A stretch of DNA of 30,000 nt, taken from NCBI GenBank assembly GCA_012295275.1, contig CM022675.1, forward strand, positions 13,476,517-13,506,516, written 5' to 3'. This DNA is from Chrysomallon squamiferum (Eukaryota; Mollusca; Gastropoda; Neomphalida; Peltospiridae). Under the pieces are notes generated by a model. The model saw only the letters and a program-made list of their open reading frames with translations. It did not search any database and was not told the origin of the DNA. A program made the position numbers and the translations under genes. Within the stretch, counting starts at the first letter, position 1. Each line of letters opens with the position of its first letter. This document shows, piece after piece, positions 1-8,898 of the stretch.

Positions 1-9
1 AATGTTTCT

Positions 10-14
<5 letters not shown>

Positions 15-39
<25 letters not shown>
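15..39. repeat. (TA)n microsatellite
   Basis: An uninterrupted TA dinucleotide run sits at the left edge. It is followed by A-rich sequence (about 85-175) with no recognisable gene. The open frame across 2-190 is low-complexity and shows no domain. Confidence 0.95.
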
Positions 40-40
<1 letters not shown>

Positions 41-189
41 TATACATATACCTCGGAGTTTATATTTAGTTGCACGAGAAGATACGAAAAAAAAAATAAA
101 AGAGATGATAAAATTATTGCAAGAATGTTATTGTATCGTGAAAAGAAAAGAAAAGATAATTTTTTTTTTTTCCGCGCCTGTTGGAAATA

Positions 190-470
190 GCTTTGGTGAT
201 GTTGGTGGGGGGGTGGGGTGTAATGGTGGGGTGATTTTTGGAGGTGAAGATGGGGTGATGATAGATGAGGTGGGGTCATGATTGATGTGATGATGATTGG
301 TATGATGGTGTGATGATGACTGGGATGATGGGGCGATGGTGATTGGGATGATGATGATTGGGATGATGGGGTAATGCGGGGGTCACGATGGGTTGATGCC
401 TGTAATGATGAAGGTGATGATGAGAGATGGTAATGATGATGATGATGATGATGATGATAATGGTGGTGAT
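190..470. repeat. G-rich GATG/GGTG degenerate tandem repeat
   Basis: The + strand is almost free of C and consists of variants of GATGATGGGG, GATGATTGGG and GATGATGAT, ending in a pure (ATG)n run at about 432-459. The strand asymmetry is extreme. The segment begins with clustered G runs at 207-231 (seven Gs, T, four Gs, nine bases, four Gs), which could form a G-quadruplex. The His/Ile/Pro-rich frame on the minus strand is a translation of this repeat and not evidence of a gene. Confidence 0.85.
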
Positions 471-549
471 CTTATTATTTTCAAAAGTCACAAGACAGTA
501 ATAACGACGGCAAAAAAGGTCGAGGTCATATTGTTTATTCTGTAGTTGT

Positions 550-745
550 TGTGATACTGCAGTGACTGCTGTAGTGGTGGTAGTAATTGTAGAGGTTGCC
601 CTGGTAGTGACTGTGTTAATATTACTGAAATTACTTCTACTGCGGTTGGCTATGATCACAGAGGTCGATGTAGCAGTGAGTTTGCTGTACGTGATAGTCG
701 TGGTAGTGGTAGTAGTCGTGACGGTAGTAGTAGTTTGTACAGTAA
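550..745. repeat. Degenerate GTA/GTG trinucleotide repeat
   Basis: Interspersed GTAGTGGTAGTAATTGTAG-type triplets produce a Val-rich open frame on the + strand. Just after it, at about 762-786, an 11-bp unit (CTAGCAACTTG) is repeated about 2.3 times. Confidence 0.7.
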
Positions 746-786
746 CACTATTTACACGTATACTAGCAACTTGCTAGCAACTTGCT

Positions 787-1220
787 ACAAATAAATGAAC
801 TCGCCCGAGATCGCAACCCTTTGAAAAATATTTTCCATGAAAACATTTCAGTGACTATTTTCCTATAACAACTACATCATATGCAACACAAAACTGTTCA
901 GTGTTTTTCATCTGAATTGTTTCCTGGGCTATCAATAGGCCCGTAAACAGCGATAAAACCAAAACGGCCGAAAAGAACGTTTGTACAACTAATCTGAATA
1001 ACTAAGACATTTCTGCAGCTTTATTTTTTCCTGCAATTTTGTTTTTTTTCTCGTTTTTACGATGTCCATTTCATAGGTCAATTGCTGACCAACGTCCGGC
1101 CGTGTGCGTTATTGCCAATTATCCTCTTAACGTGGCGAAAAAATACAACTAAAGCTAAAACGCCACGCTGTAAAGATGTAAAAATGTCGTCAGTGATTCA
1201 TGTGTTGTGGTTGATTTATT
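787..1220. other. Unique AT-rich non-coding segment
   Basis: I see no gene, splice structure or tandem repeat here. Two small observations can be made. A tRNA B-box-like string reads on the minus strand near 805-822. An inverted GGTCA-N5-TGACC arrangement lies at 1076-1090, resembling a nuclear-receptor everted/inverted half-site pair. Neither is strong alone. Confidence 0.6.
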
Positions 1221-1735
1221 AGCTAATATATTAACACGTTTTAACAGTCTGTTGTAACGTGTTGTTTGTAAACGTACATATTAACAATCACGTGTAACGT
1301 GTTGTTTGTAAACGTACATATGAATAACCTCTTGTAACGTGTTGTTTGTAAACGTACATATTAACAATCTCTTGTAACGTGTTGTTTGTAAACGTACATA
1401 TTAACAATATCTTGTAACGTGTTGTTTGTAAACGTACATATTAACAATATCTTGTAACGTGTTGTTTGTAAACGTACATATTAATAATCTCTTGTAATTT
1501 GTTGTTTGTAAACTTACATCTGAAGTCTTGTAACGTATTCTACGTAAACGTATATATTAACATTCTCTTGTAACGTGTTGTTTTAAACGTACATATTAAC
1601 AATCACGTGTAACGTGTTGTTCGTAAACGTACATATTAACATTCTCTTGTAACGAGTTGTTTGTAAACGTATATATTAATAATCACTTGTAACGTGTTGC
1701 TTGCAAATGTACATATTAACACCATTTAACAGACT
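1221..1735. repeat. 40-bp minisatellite, about 12 units
   Basis: The unit starts GTTGTTTGTAAACGTACATA and continues TTAACAATCTCTTGTAACGT, exactly 40 bp. Full units begin at 1261, 1301, 1341, 1381, 1421 and 1461. A 36-bp unit follows at 1501, then units at 1537, 1577 (39 bp), 1616 and 1656. A diverged unit lies at each edge (about 1221-1260 and 1696-1735). Central units are near-identical, implying recent expansion or homogenisation. Both edge units carry the same variant of the form TATTAACAC..TTTAACAG.CTG, as expected for an ancestral sequence split by internal amplification. Each unit carries several CpGs in ACGT contexts and a forkhead-like TGTTTGT core. I do not recognise the family. Confidence 0.95.
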
Positions 1736-1759
1736 GCCGAACGTTGTTTTATCTATACA

Positions 1760-1798
<39 letters not shown>

Positions 1799-1882
1799 AT
1801 ATACACACATACAGTCATACATGCATATATAATACGTACGTACATACATACATACATACATATATATATACATACATACATA
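1760..1882. repeat. (AC)n and (ACAT)n microsatellites
   Basis: A pure AC run at about 1760-1792 is followed by degenerate ACAT/CATA tetranucleotides with a TA core near 1861-1870. The alternating purine-pyrimidine sequence is potentially Z-forming. Confidence 0.95.
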
Positions 1883-1919
1883 GTATTTCTCCTTATAATG
1901 TGAAAAAAAGAAGTTAAAA

Positions 1920-2213
1920 AGAAAAGAAAGAAAGAAAGAAAGAAAGACACAAGCAAACAAATAAATAATTATGTAAATAAATAAATAAATAAATAAACTT
2001 TCATGAAAGAAGGTCCCACAGTTCATTTTATTTTTTTCCTCAAACTTCATTACAGTGGCTTCCGTAAACGATTAACTTGATTGTGTGCACTTACCTTTAA
2101 TTAATTAATTAATTAACTACAGGTAGTTTTAAGGTGTGCCTCTTAATATCAAGTGCATATAATTAACATTTATCCTTGCCCTTGTAATACAAATAAAAAA
2201 AAAAAAAAAAAAA
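1920..2213. repeat. Tetranucleotide and poly(A) tracts
   Basis: An (AAAG)n run lies at about 1921-1947, (AAAT)n at about 1975-1997, (TTAA)n at about 2097-2116 and poly(A) at about 2195-2213. The sequence between them is unique and AT-rich without a gene. The + strand poly(A) has no recognisable retroelement body upstream. Confidence 0.9.
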
Positions 2214-2580
2214 CCTTTTTCGGTTGATTCAGGTACAGCCAGTGTAGTAATTGTTCTGACGTGGTGGTAGCTGTTATCGTCATACACCTAGTAACAGCAG
2301 GGTTTTTTGATTTACTGCCGTATTACTACTGTTTGAAGAAAACGACAGGAAATTGTGCAGTTAGGGAAAATATTTACTTATGTAATTAGATTTGATTTAA
2401 CGTTGATTAAAATGAGCGGACGGGCTGTTCACTGAAGAGATAAAATTTAAAAAAAAAAAAAAAAGAAAAAGAAGAAGAAGTAAAGAAGGTTAATTTCAGT
2501 GATGAGCTTAAGAGTAACACTTAGTTGTGTAGAAGTATGGGAACTCAGAAAAATGAAGTTAAGAGTGAACAGGAGAGACA
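2214..2580. other. Unique segment between poly(A) and GA tract
   Basis: This is AT-rich sequence with an interrupted poly(A) at about 2447-2464 and a short GAA run. No open frame is independent of the flanking repeats, and no gene was recognised. Confidence 0.5.
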
Positions 2581-2590
2581 GAGAGAGAGG

Positions 2591-2723
<133 letters not shown>

Positions 2724-2884
2724 CAGAAAATGAAAGAGGCATATACAGAGAGACAGAAAGAGACAGAGACAGAAACAGAAAACGAGAGAGAGAGAGAAAG
2801 AAAGACAGATAAATCGAGAGATAAAACAAACTGGCTTACAGGCGGAAAATCTTGTGAACAGACAAGATACACACATAAATAAAA

Positions 2885-3030
2885 GGAAATAATAATCATT
2901 ATAATAATAATAGTAATAATAATAATATTAATGATCATAATGATGACGATGATGATGGAAATAATAATAGCAATGATGATGATGATGGTGATGACAACAA
3001 CCACCACCACAACAACAATAACAATAGTAA
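2885..3030. repeat. ATA/GAT/ACA trinucleotide mosaic
   Basis: AATAAT, GATGAT and AACAAC triplets run without a single dominant unit. This gives the Ile/Val-rich minus-strand open frame, which is not a gene. Confidence 0.85.
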
Positions 3031-3300
3031 TCGTGTCTAATTTGTAACTGATACTTTAAAGAGGAGATTATCCAAATATTCTACACAGCCATGTAACTAT
3101 GACAACTGAACGCAGAGCTGAATGTTTCAAACTGATAAATATACACACTGAAATATATTTGTCTTACGTACACGTTTGCCTGTGAGAGAGAAAAAACAAG
3201 AAGAAAAGACGAAAACCAGCTCTTAAGTGTTTTGAAAAAAACAAGCGATAGAAACCCCGTACACACCTGTTGCAGAAACTACTCTGAGTATGTAGAGAAA

Positions 3301-3303
<3 letters not shown>

Positions 3304-3373
<70 letters not shown>

Positions 3374-3680
3374 TGTTGTTTTTCATTATTATTACTATTA
3401 TTATTATTACTGTTGTTTTTCATTATTATTACTATTATTATTATTATTATTATTGTTATTATTATTACTGTTGTTATTGTTGTTGCTATTGTTATAATTA
3501 TTATTATTAGTGGTGTTATGACCATCATTGCTGTTATTATTTGTTGAAATAGTAGTAATAATATAACACCATCTCGTTGTTGTAGCAGTAGTAGTTGCAG
3601 CAATAGTAGCAGTTTTAGTAATAGCTGCGGCAGCAGTGGTTGTACTAGTAGAATTAGTAGTTGTAGTAATAACAGTAAGT
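3304..3680. repeat. (ATT)n array grading into GTT and AGT triplets
   Basis: Pure (TTA)n at about 3304-3372 is followed by ATTACTGTTGTTTTTC variants, including a duplicated segment near 3372-3425 (TACTGTTGTTTTTCATTATT appears twice), and then GTT, AGT and GCA triplets. The gradual change of triplet suggests point-mutation-seeded re-expansion. Confidence 0.95.
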
Positions 3681-3684
3681 AAGT

Positions 3685-4377
3685 AGGTAATTAAGAATAG
3701 GTAATCAAGTATAATATCAAGTGTAATGAAATGCATACTGGTAAGTATAATACCAGGTGTAATGTTTGGTATAGCGGTAAATATTAACATAATATTAACT
3801 ATTACTGTATGTATCGAGTTAAAAATTTGCAGTTATGAGCATAGTTATGGTATAATTAAGAGGTAATTCAAATAGTAGAAAACTTAATATTAACAAAATA
3901 AAAATATAACAACTACAATAACAACAACGACGACGACGGCAACAAAAGAAGAAATGCACTACAAAAATATACAGCAGAAAGGAAAAGAAATATTTGAAAG
4001 AAAAATCAAAGTGAAGAAAAATTTATTTTTTATTCACTGAAGACGAAAATAGCTCGATGTTTGCCCGGCTGGTATAAATATTTCTAAAACTGCGATTTCT
4101 GCGGATCTCATATTTCAGATATTTTGGGAAATTTCACGAGAAATGTTGACAAGAAATTTAGACATTAAATACCACTTTTTTTTTTCTTCTTTTCATTTCG
4201 TTTTTTTTCTCTATTTTATTATTTTTATGCTTCTCGCAATTGGCACGCTAGATAAGTTAATCGTGTGAATATACAGAAAATATTTATCATTTCAAATTTA
4301 TCTCTCAGAGTTATCTTGGTAATAACACTTGCACTATAACAGCCACATTTAAAAATACGTGAGCATTTTCTCTTTTC

Positions 4378-4384
<7 letters not shown>
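3685..4384. other. AT-rich unique segment without a gene
   Basis: The sequence contains imperfect repeats of AAGTATAAT/AAGTGTAATG around 3700-3770 and a short ACGACGACG run near 3926. I found no coding exon, RNA gene or transposon domain. Confidence 0.5.
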
Positions 4385-4410
<26 letters not shown>

Positions 4411-4411
4411 T
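4385..4411. repeat. Poly(T) tract
   Basis: About 27 consecutive Ts follow a T/C-rich stretch. This could be the tail of a minus-strand retrotransposed copy, but I cannot identify a source element downstream. Confidence 0.9.
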
Positions 4412-4495
4412 CTGTATAATTTTCTTTTGTGTCTGTTTCAATTACTATTTGTATATTTTCCCTTGAAAGCAAAACCTGATGATTTATCGAACACA

Positions 4496-4686
4496 GTTAG
4501 TATGTTAGACTGTTAGTGAGTCATGGTCATACCACTCCCAAACGTCTAGGTTGGGCAAAATGATCTTAAGTGTTAGCGTTAGTAAGTTAAATTGTTAGTT
4601 AGAGAGAACAGAGACATGACTGTACGGAACGCAATCACTGATATGTATCTCGTAAACACTTTGTTAGTACGTTAGAGTGTTAGTAC
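4496..4686 (+). repeat. GTTAG-rich degenerate repeat, 8-bp period
   Basis: GTTAG occurs at 4496, 4504 and 4512, again at 4572, 4578, 4594 and 4598, and at 4663, 4671 and 4679. The first and last triplets of copies share an exact 8-bp period and nearly the same sequence (GTTAGTAT/C then GTTAGAC/GT then GTTAGT). The pattern suggests either a segmental duplication about 167 bp apart or a decayed octanucleotide array. Confidence 0.7.
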
Positions 4687-4699
4687 AGTCCTTGACAAC

Positions 4700-4810
4700 T
4701 GCCAGATTCAGTCTGTGTTGTAGCAAGTACCGGGATTCGATCCGACTACCTGCGAGTCTTAACACAGTCCGGGAGACCACAGTGTATGCTTTAACGATTG
4801 CCCGCACTTC
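4700..4810 (-). mobile_element. Possible tRNA-derived SINE remnant
   Basis: On the minus strand, GGATCGAATCCC (about 4733-4744) differs at one position from the pol III B-box form GGTTCGAATCCC. I cannot identify a convincing A box at the expected distance, nor a complete cloverleaf, a 3' tail or target-site duplications. tRNA-derived SINEs are well known in octopus and squid, so a decayed copy is plausible. A chance match is also possible. Confidence 0.3.
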
Positions 4811-4829
4811 TGTTATCGCGTGCTATATT

Positions 4830-5001
4830 TGGAATGATTTGTCATTCCATTCTCGCCCTCTCTCCGGAAATCTTGTAACGAGTTTCTGAGATTTCTCCAC
4901 GGAGCCTCTTCACAACTTAGTGTTACTCCGCGTCGACTCTTCCGCTTCGTTAAGAGTCTCTCCACAGAGGGCGCTTAGCAGATGACAGACGACACCGGAA
5001 G
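4830..5001 (+). promoter_or_regulatory. Candidate regulatory island (hairpins, CTCF-like, ETS)
   Basis: This unique, CpG-containing block carries a perfect 8-bp stem with a 4-nt loop at 4830-4849 (TGGAATGA/TCATTCCA) and a 7-bp stem at 4935-4958 (GACTCTT/AAGAGTC). CAGAGGGCGCT at 4965-4975 matches all 11 positions of the CTCF core YAGRKGGCRSY. ACCGGAAG at 4994-5001 is a consensus ETS site. All of these are readings by eye. No gene start is evident, though the block could be a promoter or an insulator. Confidence 0.35.
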
Positions 5002-5052
5002 CGGAAGGAAAGGAGCGGTAGCGACTTTTCTTATCTTTTTTCCGTTTATTTC

Positions 5053-5054
<2 letters not shown>

Positions 5055-5106
<52 letters not shown>

Positions 5107-5168
5107 TTCTCTTTCTTTTACTACTTCATATTTTTCTTCTTCTTCTTCTTCTTTCTTTCTTTCTTTCT

Positions 5169-5208
<40 letters not shown>

Positions 5209-5305
5209 TTATTATTATTATTATATCAATCATGTGGACGAAAAAAGATGTTATATATATATATATATATGTCGTTTTGTGATGTGTGTGTGTGTGTGTG
5301 TGTGT
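5055..5305. repeat. Poly(T)49, TTC, TTTC, ATT, TA and GT run
   Basis: About 49 Ts at 5055-5103 are followed by TTC/TTTC repeats (about 5135-5170), (ATT)n (5174-5222), (TA)n (5252-5270) and (GT)n (5284-5305). A homopolymer this long may be mis-sized in the assembly. Confidence 0.95.
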
Positions 5306-5675
5306 CGTTTTAGAAAATCGTAATAAATATTCCATGAAAAATTAACAGACCAGAATCCAGTTTTAATTACCTGACAATTATTTATTTAGTGTACGTAAAA
5401 ATACTTAAATATTAAAATATTTTTTGTCCGTTTCTGTTTAAAATAAATGAAGATATAAAAAAATAAATAAATAATTCAGTGATAGGCGTAATGACAACAA
5501 TGATGATAGTCATAATGGCTTTATAATGATTATGATGATGACAATGACAATAACAACAATAATAATAAGAAGAAGAAGAAGAAAAACAACAACAATAACA
5601 ACAACAAAAACGACAACAGCAGTAATAATAGCAATTTATATTATTCCTTCTGGTCTACGTCATTTTTGTTTTTCA
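5306..5675. other. AT-rich segment with GAT/ACA/GAA triplets
   Basis: Unique AT-rich sequence runs to about 5500. A mosaic of GAT, ATA, AAG and AAC triplets follows to about 5640. The Thr-rich open frame is repeat-derived. No gene was recognised. Confidence 0.6.
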
Positions 5676-5701
5676 TTTTTTTTTTTTTTTTTTTTTTTTT
5701 T
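5676..5701. repeat. Poly(T)26
   Basis: A homopolymer of about 26 Ts is followed 26 bp later by a GCCACGTGAC E-box at 5727-5736. The E-box is a USF/MITF/TFEB-type consensus, seen only as a motif. Confidence 0.9.
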
Positions 5702-5922
5702 AATGTCTTCATTTTACCTCCCCCCAGCCACGTGACACAAACAATTGGATGTAATTAGTTACCTATCTCACAATCTGTGTACGACTCATTACCTACATTG
5801 CTATATGATGTATAAATACACGCATGATTACACATACACAGTCTATAAATAAACTAAAACATAAACAGCTACTCGCCGCTCTTTTATTTTGTTATCTGTC
5901 CACGACAAAACCAGAAATCTTA

Positions 5923-5979
5923 TTTTGTTTTGTTTTGTTTTGTTGTTGTTGTTTGTTTGTTTGTTTTTTCTATAGTTAC

Positions 5980-6053
<74 letters not shown>

Positions 6054-6240
6054 ATGATTTATTTATAGATTTATTATTTTTGTTTGTTTGTTTCTTTCTT
6101 TGTTTGCAGTGTAAACACCCTACAGGAATAAATAAATTAATTAAATAACAAATAAATAGGTAAACAAACGAACAAAAACAAACAAATAATAAACAAATAA
6201 ACTAACAAAAACAATCAAACAAACAAGCAAATAAATAAAT
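5923..6240. repeat. (TTTTG), (ATT), (GTT) and AAAC/AAAT arrays
   Basis: TTTTG/GTTT units (about 5925-5967) lead to (TTA)n at 5981-6020. The unit then switches directly to (GTT)n at 6021-6053. After TTTG units the sequence turns into AAAT/AAAC tetranucleotides (about 6128-6240). The T-rich half and the A-rich half are in inverse orientation and could pair imperfectly. Confidence 0.9.
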
Positions 6241-6870
6241 GCTTTCCAAAAGGAATTCAGTTTAAAAAAAAGAGAGCTTGCTGCTGAAATAAAAAGAGTA
6301 AACTTTCGTTCAGGGCATCTGTTTTCCTTTCATTAACTGCATTGTTCCTTTTTTAATATATGACGTCATATACACGTAGATCACAAAAGTATTCAGAGCA
6401 TCATTAAAACACTTGTTTCTCAGATCAAGTATAATACACAAAATACAAAGCTGATGTCAGATTTATACGTTCCATTTGAAAGAAAAGTGAATTGGTCACA
6501 TAGTGTTGTTTTAAACTTAAATGAACGTTCTGTTTTCATGTCGTTAATTCATTTCTAACATCGCCACATCACGTGATCGCTAGAAGCGAAAAAAAAAAAT
6601 GGCGAACATACGATAAACTAATTTTAGAGAAAAAAAAAAAAATTGGTTAGTTAGGGAAAAGGAATGCATTAGCAGCTTCTCGGAGTGAGATTAATAAAAC
6701 ACTGAGACACAAAACGCGGCTTGATGTAAATAAACATTTATAAATCACAGAGAATGTTCAGAGAAGAAAGGAATGCAAGATCGAAAAGAAGCGGAATCGT
6801 ATGACGTCATAAAGTCTGTTTGACGTGTTTCCCTTTTGTTCTTGTGGTTTGTGGGTTTTTGGTTTTTGGG
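6241..6870. other. Unique segment with three CRE-type sites
   Basis: There is no coding region. It holds TGACGTCA at 6361-6368, inside a 16-bp perfect palindrome (6357-6372). A second TGACGTCA lies at 6802-6809, and a TGACGTG half-site at 6821-6827. TCACGTGA lies at 6569-6576. A YY1-like AAATGGCG lies near 6598. The concentration of bZIP/bHLH-type palindromes in one non-repetitive island is the reason to treat it as a possible enhancer. No expression evidence can be seen. Confidence 0.4.
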
Positions 6871-6884
6871 GTTTTTTAGAATTA

Positions 6885-6960
6885 TTTCTTTCTTTCTTTT
6901 TCTTTCTTTTTTCTTTTCTTCTTTCTTTTTTCTTTTTTCTTCTTCTTCTTCTCCTTTTAT
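6885..6960. repeat. CTTT/TTC pyrimidine-rich tract
   Basis: Degenerate TTTC, TTC and TCTT units form an almost pure polypyrimidine run of about 75 bp. Confidence 0.85.
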
Positions 6961-7109
6961 TCAGATGTTTGATTATTAAAATCTAATTTGGAAATTATTT
7001 TATTAAAATATCATGTTGATAAAGTAAATAAGTAAGTGAATGAAGTTCAGAAAAAAAAGGAAAAAGCTTAACAATATTTTTTATAGAGACAGAAACAAAA
7101 CCGAAACAT

Positions 7110-7113
7110 AAGA

Positions 7114-7159
<46 letters not shown>

Positions 7160-7240
7160 GCAGAGACAGAAGGACAGAAAGAAAGAGGCAAAAGGGGGAC
7201 AAATTAGGGGTAGAGAAGAGAGAGACACATGTATTAGATA

Positions 7241-7322
<82 letters not shown>
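7110..7322. repeat. Inverted pair of (GA)n and (CT)n tracts
   Basis: GA at 7110-7156 (one C interruption near 7125) is followed 88 bp later by pure CT at 7244-7322. The separating sequence is itself purine-rich. A transcript of either strand could fold into a GA:CU hairpin of more than 40 pairs. The Arg-Glu frame on the minus strand comes from this repeat. Confidence 0.95.
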
Positions 7323-7326
<4 letters not shown>

Positions 7327-7680
7327 TGTACAAGAAATAAATGTTTGAGAATGCAAGAAATTGAAATGGCAGGTTAAACTGTTATTTCAAGAATTGGGAA
7401 AGCTGGTGGTGAAGATTTTCGTGTGTGTAAAACAAGAAGAGTGAACTGTTTATCAGGTATCGGTCCACGTGTTTTTAACTCATTGAATTTCATTCATTTC
7501 TCAGAGAATTTTCTCACAGGCAAAAATAACAGCAGTGAGAAGAAGAAACGAGCACAAACACAGTGGATGATGACGTAAAGTCGTGGAAAAGATATAAAGT
7601 TGATATTCAAGGTATTCTGAAAAGGATTTTATAATTTTGTACCGACTATGTCAGACCCTAAGTCTCTCTGTATATGTGAG
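7323..7680. other. Unique segment, no gene
   Basis: Non-repetitive AT-rich DNA carries CACGTG at 7466-7471 and TGACGTAA at 7571-7578. No open frame of note was found. Confidence 0.5.
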
Positions 7681-7804
7681 TTTGTGTATGTGTATGTGTA
7701 TATATAGATAGAGAAATAGATAAACAGGTATATAGATAGATAGGTAGATAGATAGATAGACAGACAGATCTAGATAATTATATGCACTTCTCTCTCTCTC
7801 TCTC
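7681..7804. repeat. GTAT, GATA/CAGA and short CT repeats
   Basis: GTGTAT units (about 7683-7704) pass into (GATA)n/(CAGA)n (about 7722-7768). A short CT run ends the block at 7789-7804. Confidence 0.9.
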
Positions 7805-8190
7805 ACTGTATTTATGTGTGTGTCTAAAAAACAAATTCACACTCAACTATCATAAAACATTTATTAATATACAAAAACAACGCGGATATTTAGAAGAGGA
7901 TAAAACATAAAACACAAACAAACAAAGTGTGAATATCATAAAACAGAAAATACCGCACCTGGTATATTCGTTATTTCCTTAATTTCGGTACACAATATAA
8001 ATATATATAAAAAAATAAAAAATAAAAGAAACCACAGAGAAACTATTTTACAAAAATTTACCACCGGCAGCATTATTAAAGTAATAACCTAGCTTAGTGA
8101 ATTCCTATTTCTAGATTTTATCTCAGACTTGATGAATTTTCAGTGCCCTTGGGAAAGCCTGTTTCTTGCGTTGATTGTGGATTTCTTTAA
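7805..8190. other. AT-rich unique segment, no gene
   Basis: A short AAAT/TATA stretch at about 7996-8025 is the only repeat. No coding signal was recognised. Confidence 0.5.
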
Positions 8191-8194
8191 CACC

Positions 8195-8268
8195 TGAGAA
8201 AACATTGTTCTCAATATGGAAGCGAGATTTCTCACGTGCCGCCATGTTTATCGCTTCCGTAATGAGAA
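8195..8268 (+). ncRNA. Candidate hairpin with competing stem
   Basis: TTCTCA (8208-8213), TAT (8215-8217) and GGAAGCGA (8218-8225) pair with TCGCTTCC (8251-8258), GTA (8259-8261) and TGAGAA (8263-8268). The stem has about 17 pairs, including one G-U, with one A-A mismatch and a 25-nt loop. An upstream TGAGAA (8195-8200) could instead pair with the same TTCTCA, giving a mutually exclusive fold. The loop holds CACGTG (8233-8238) and CCGCCATGTT (8239-8248, YY1-like). It could be a pre-miRNA-like structure, a chance fold or a regulatory DNA element. Transcription is not shown by the sequence. Confidence 0.3.
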
Positions 8269-8372
8269 AGCAGACGAGAGTCCAGAACGAGGCAAATAAA
8301 TGTTAAACGATCCGAAATCGAATTTAATTTTTCTTTTTTCTTTTTCAATTTTAGATATATGAAAGAGATATT

Positions 8373-8381
8373 TTATTTATT

Positions 8382-8435
<54 letters not shown>

Positions 8436-8438
8436 TAT
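8373..8438. repeat. (TTTA)n-(ATT)n-(TA)n microsatellite
   Basis: (TTTA)n at about 8373-8390 leads to (ATT)n to 8427 and a short TA run. Confidence 0.95.
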
Positions 8439-8897
8439 TTAGCCTTTCATGTAAAAGTGAGTTTACGTAAAGCAGATTTTTATTTTATAAAGTTTGCTCT
8501 AAAGATTTCTATTACTTTGAAGGTTTTTGTTGATTTAAGAATTCAGTAAAGCTTCATGTTAATTGATTTCAATGAATGCAAAAATTGCGGGGGGGGGAGG
8601 CGGGGAGAGTAACAGAAAAAACAAGTAAGGAATTAAATAAATTTAAATAAACAATATTAATAATACCCCCTCAAACAAACAAACCAGCAAACAGAAACAT
8701 CACGAATGTCATGGTTACGTCATAGCATTTAATCAAATATCTTTCCTGTCATTACTACTGCTAATTCAGTTTGAAGAAGGCGATAACAGACTTAACAAAC
8801 GATAGGGGAGCAGTAATAAATATCACAAATCCATCTCGGGATTAGACCCTGCATCCTACCGATGCACGGAGTAACCCTTAATTATAAACAGCTATTT

Positions 8898-8898
<1 letters not shown>
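8439..8898. other. Unique segment with G run and possible SINE B box
   Basis: A nine-G run at 8589-8597 is followed by AGGCGGGG. TTACGTCA lies at 8715-8722. On the minus strand GGGTCTAATCCC (about 8839-8850) approximates a tRNA B box and is followed by an AT-rich stretch, so a decayed tRNA-derived SINE is possible. No A box is clear and no gene was found. Confidence 0.35.

Noticed and set aside
1221-1735. Regularly spaced repeats suggestive of a CRISPR array
   Set aside because: Units are directly contiguous at 40 bp with no unique spacers, and the surrounding DNA is eukaryotic in character with no cas genes. It is a minisatellite.
4700-4810. A functional tRNA gene
   Set aside because: Only a B-box-like string is present. 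No cloverleaf, A box or terminator could be built, so at most it is a SINE remnant.
4385-5103. Poly(T) tracts as proof of LINE or processed-pseudogene insertions
   Set aside because: No reverse-transcriptase, endonuclease or recognisable parental gene sequence borders the tracts, and no target-site duplication could be seen.
6645-6660. GGTTAGTTAGGG as telomere-like sequence
   Set aside because: There is a single degenerate occurrence, with no TTAGGG array.
8239-8308. Small ORF starting at a strong-context GCCGCCATG
   Set aside because: It ends after about 20 codons without a splice donor that I can defend. The same bases are better read as a YY1-like motif within the hairpin loop.
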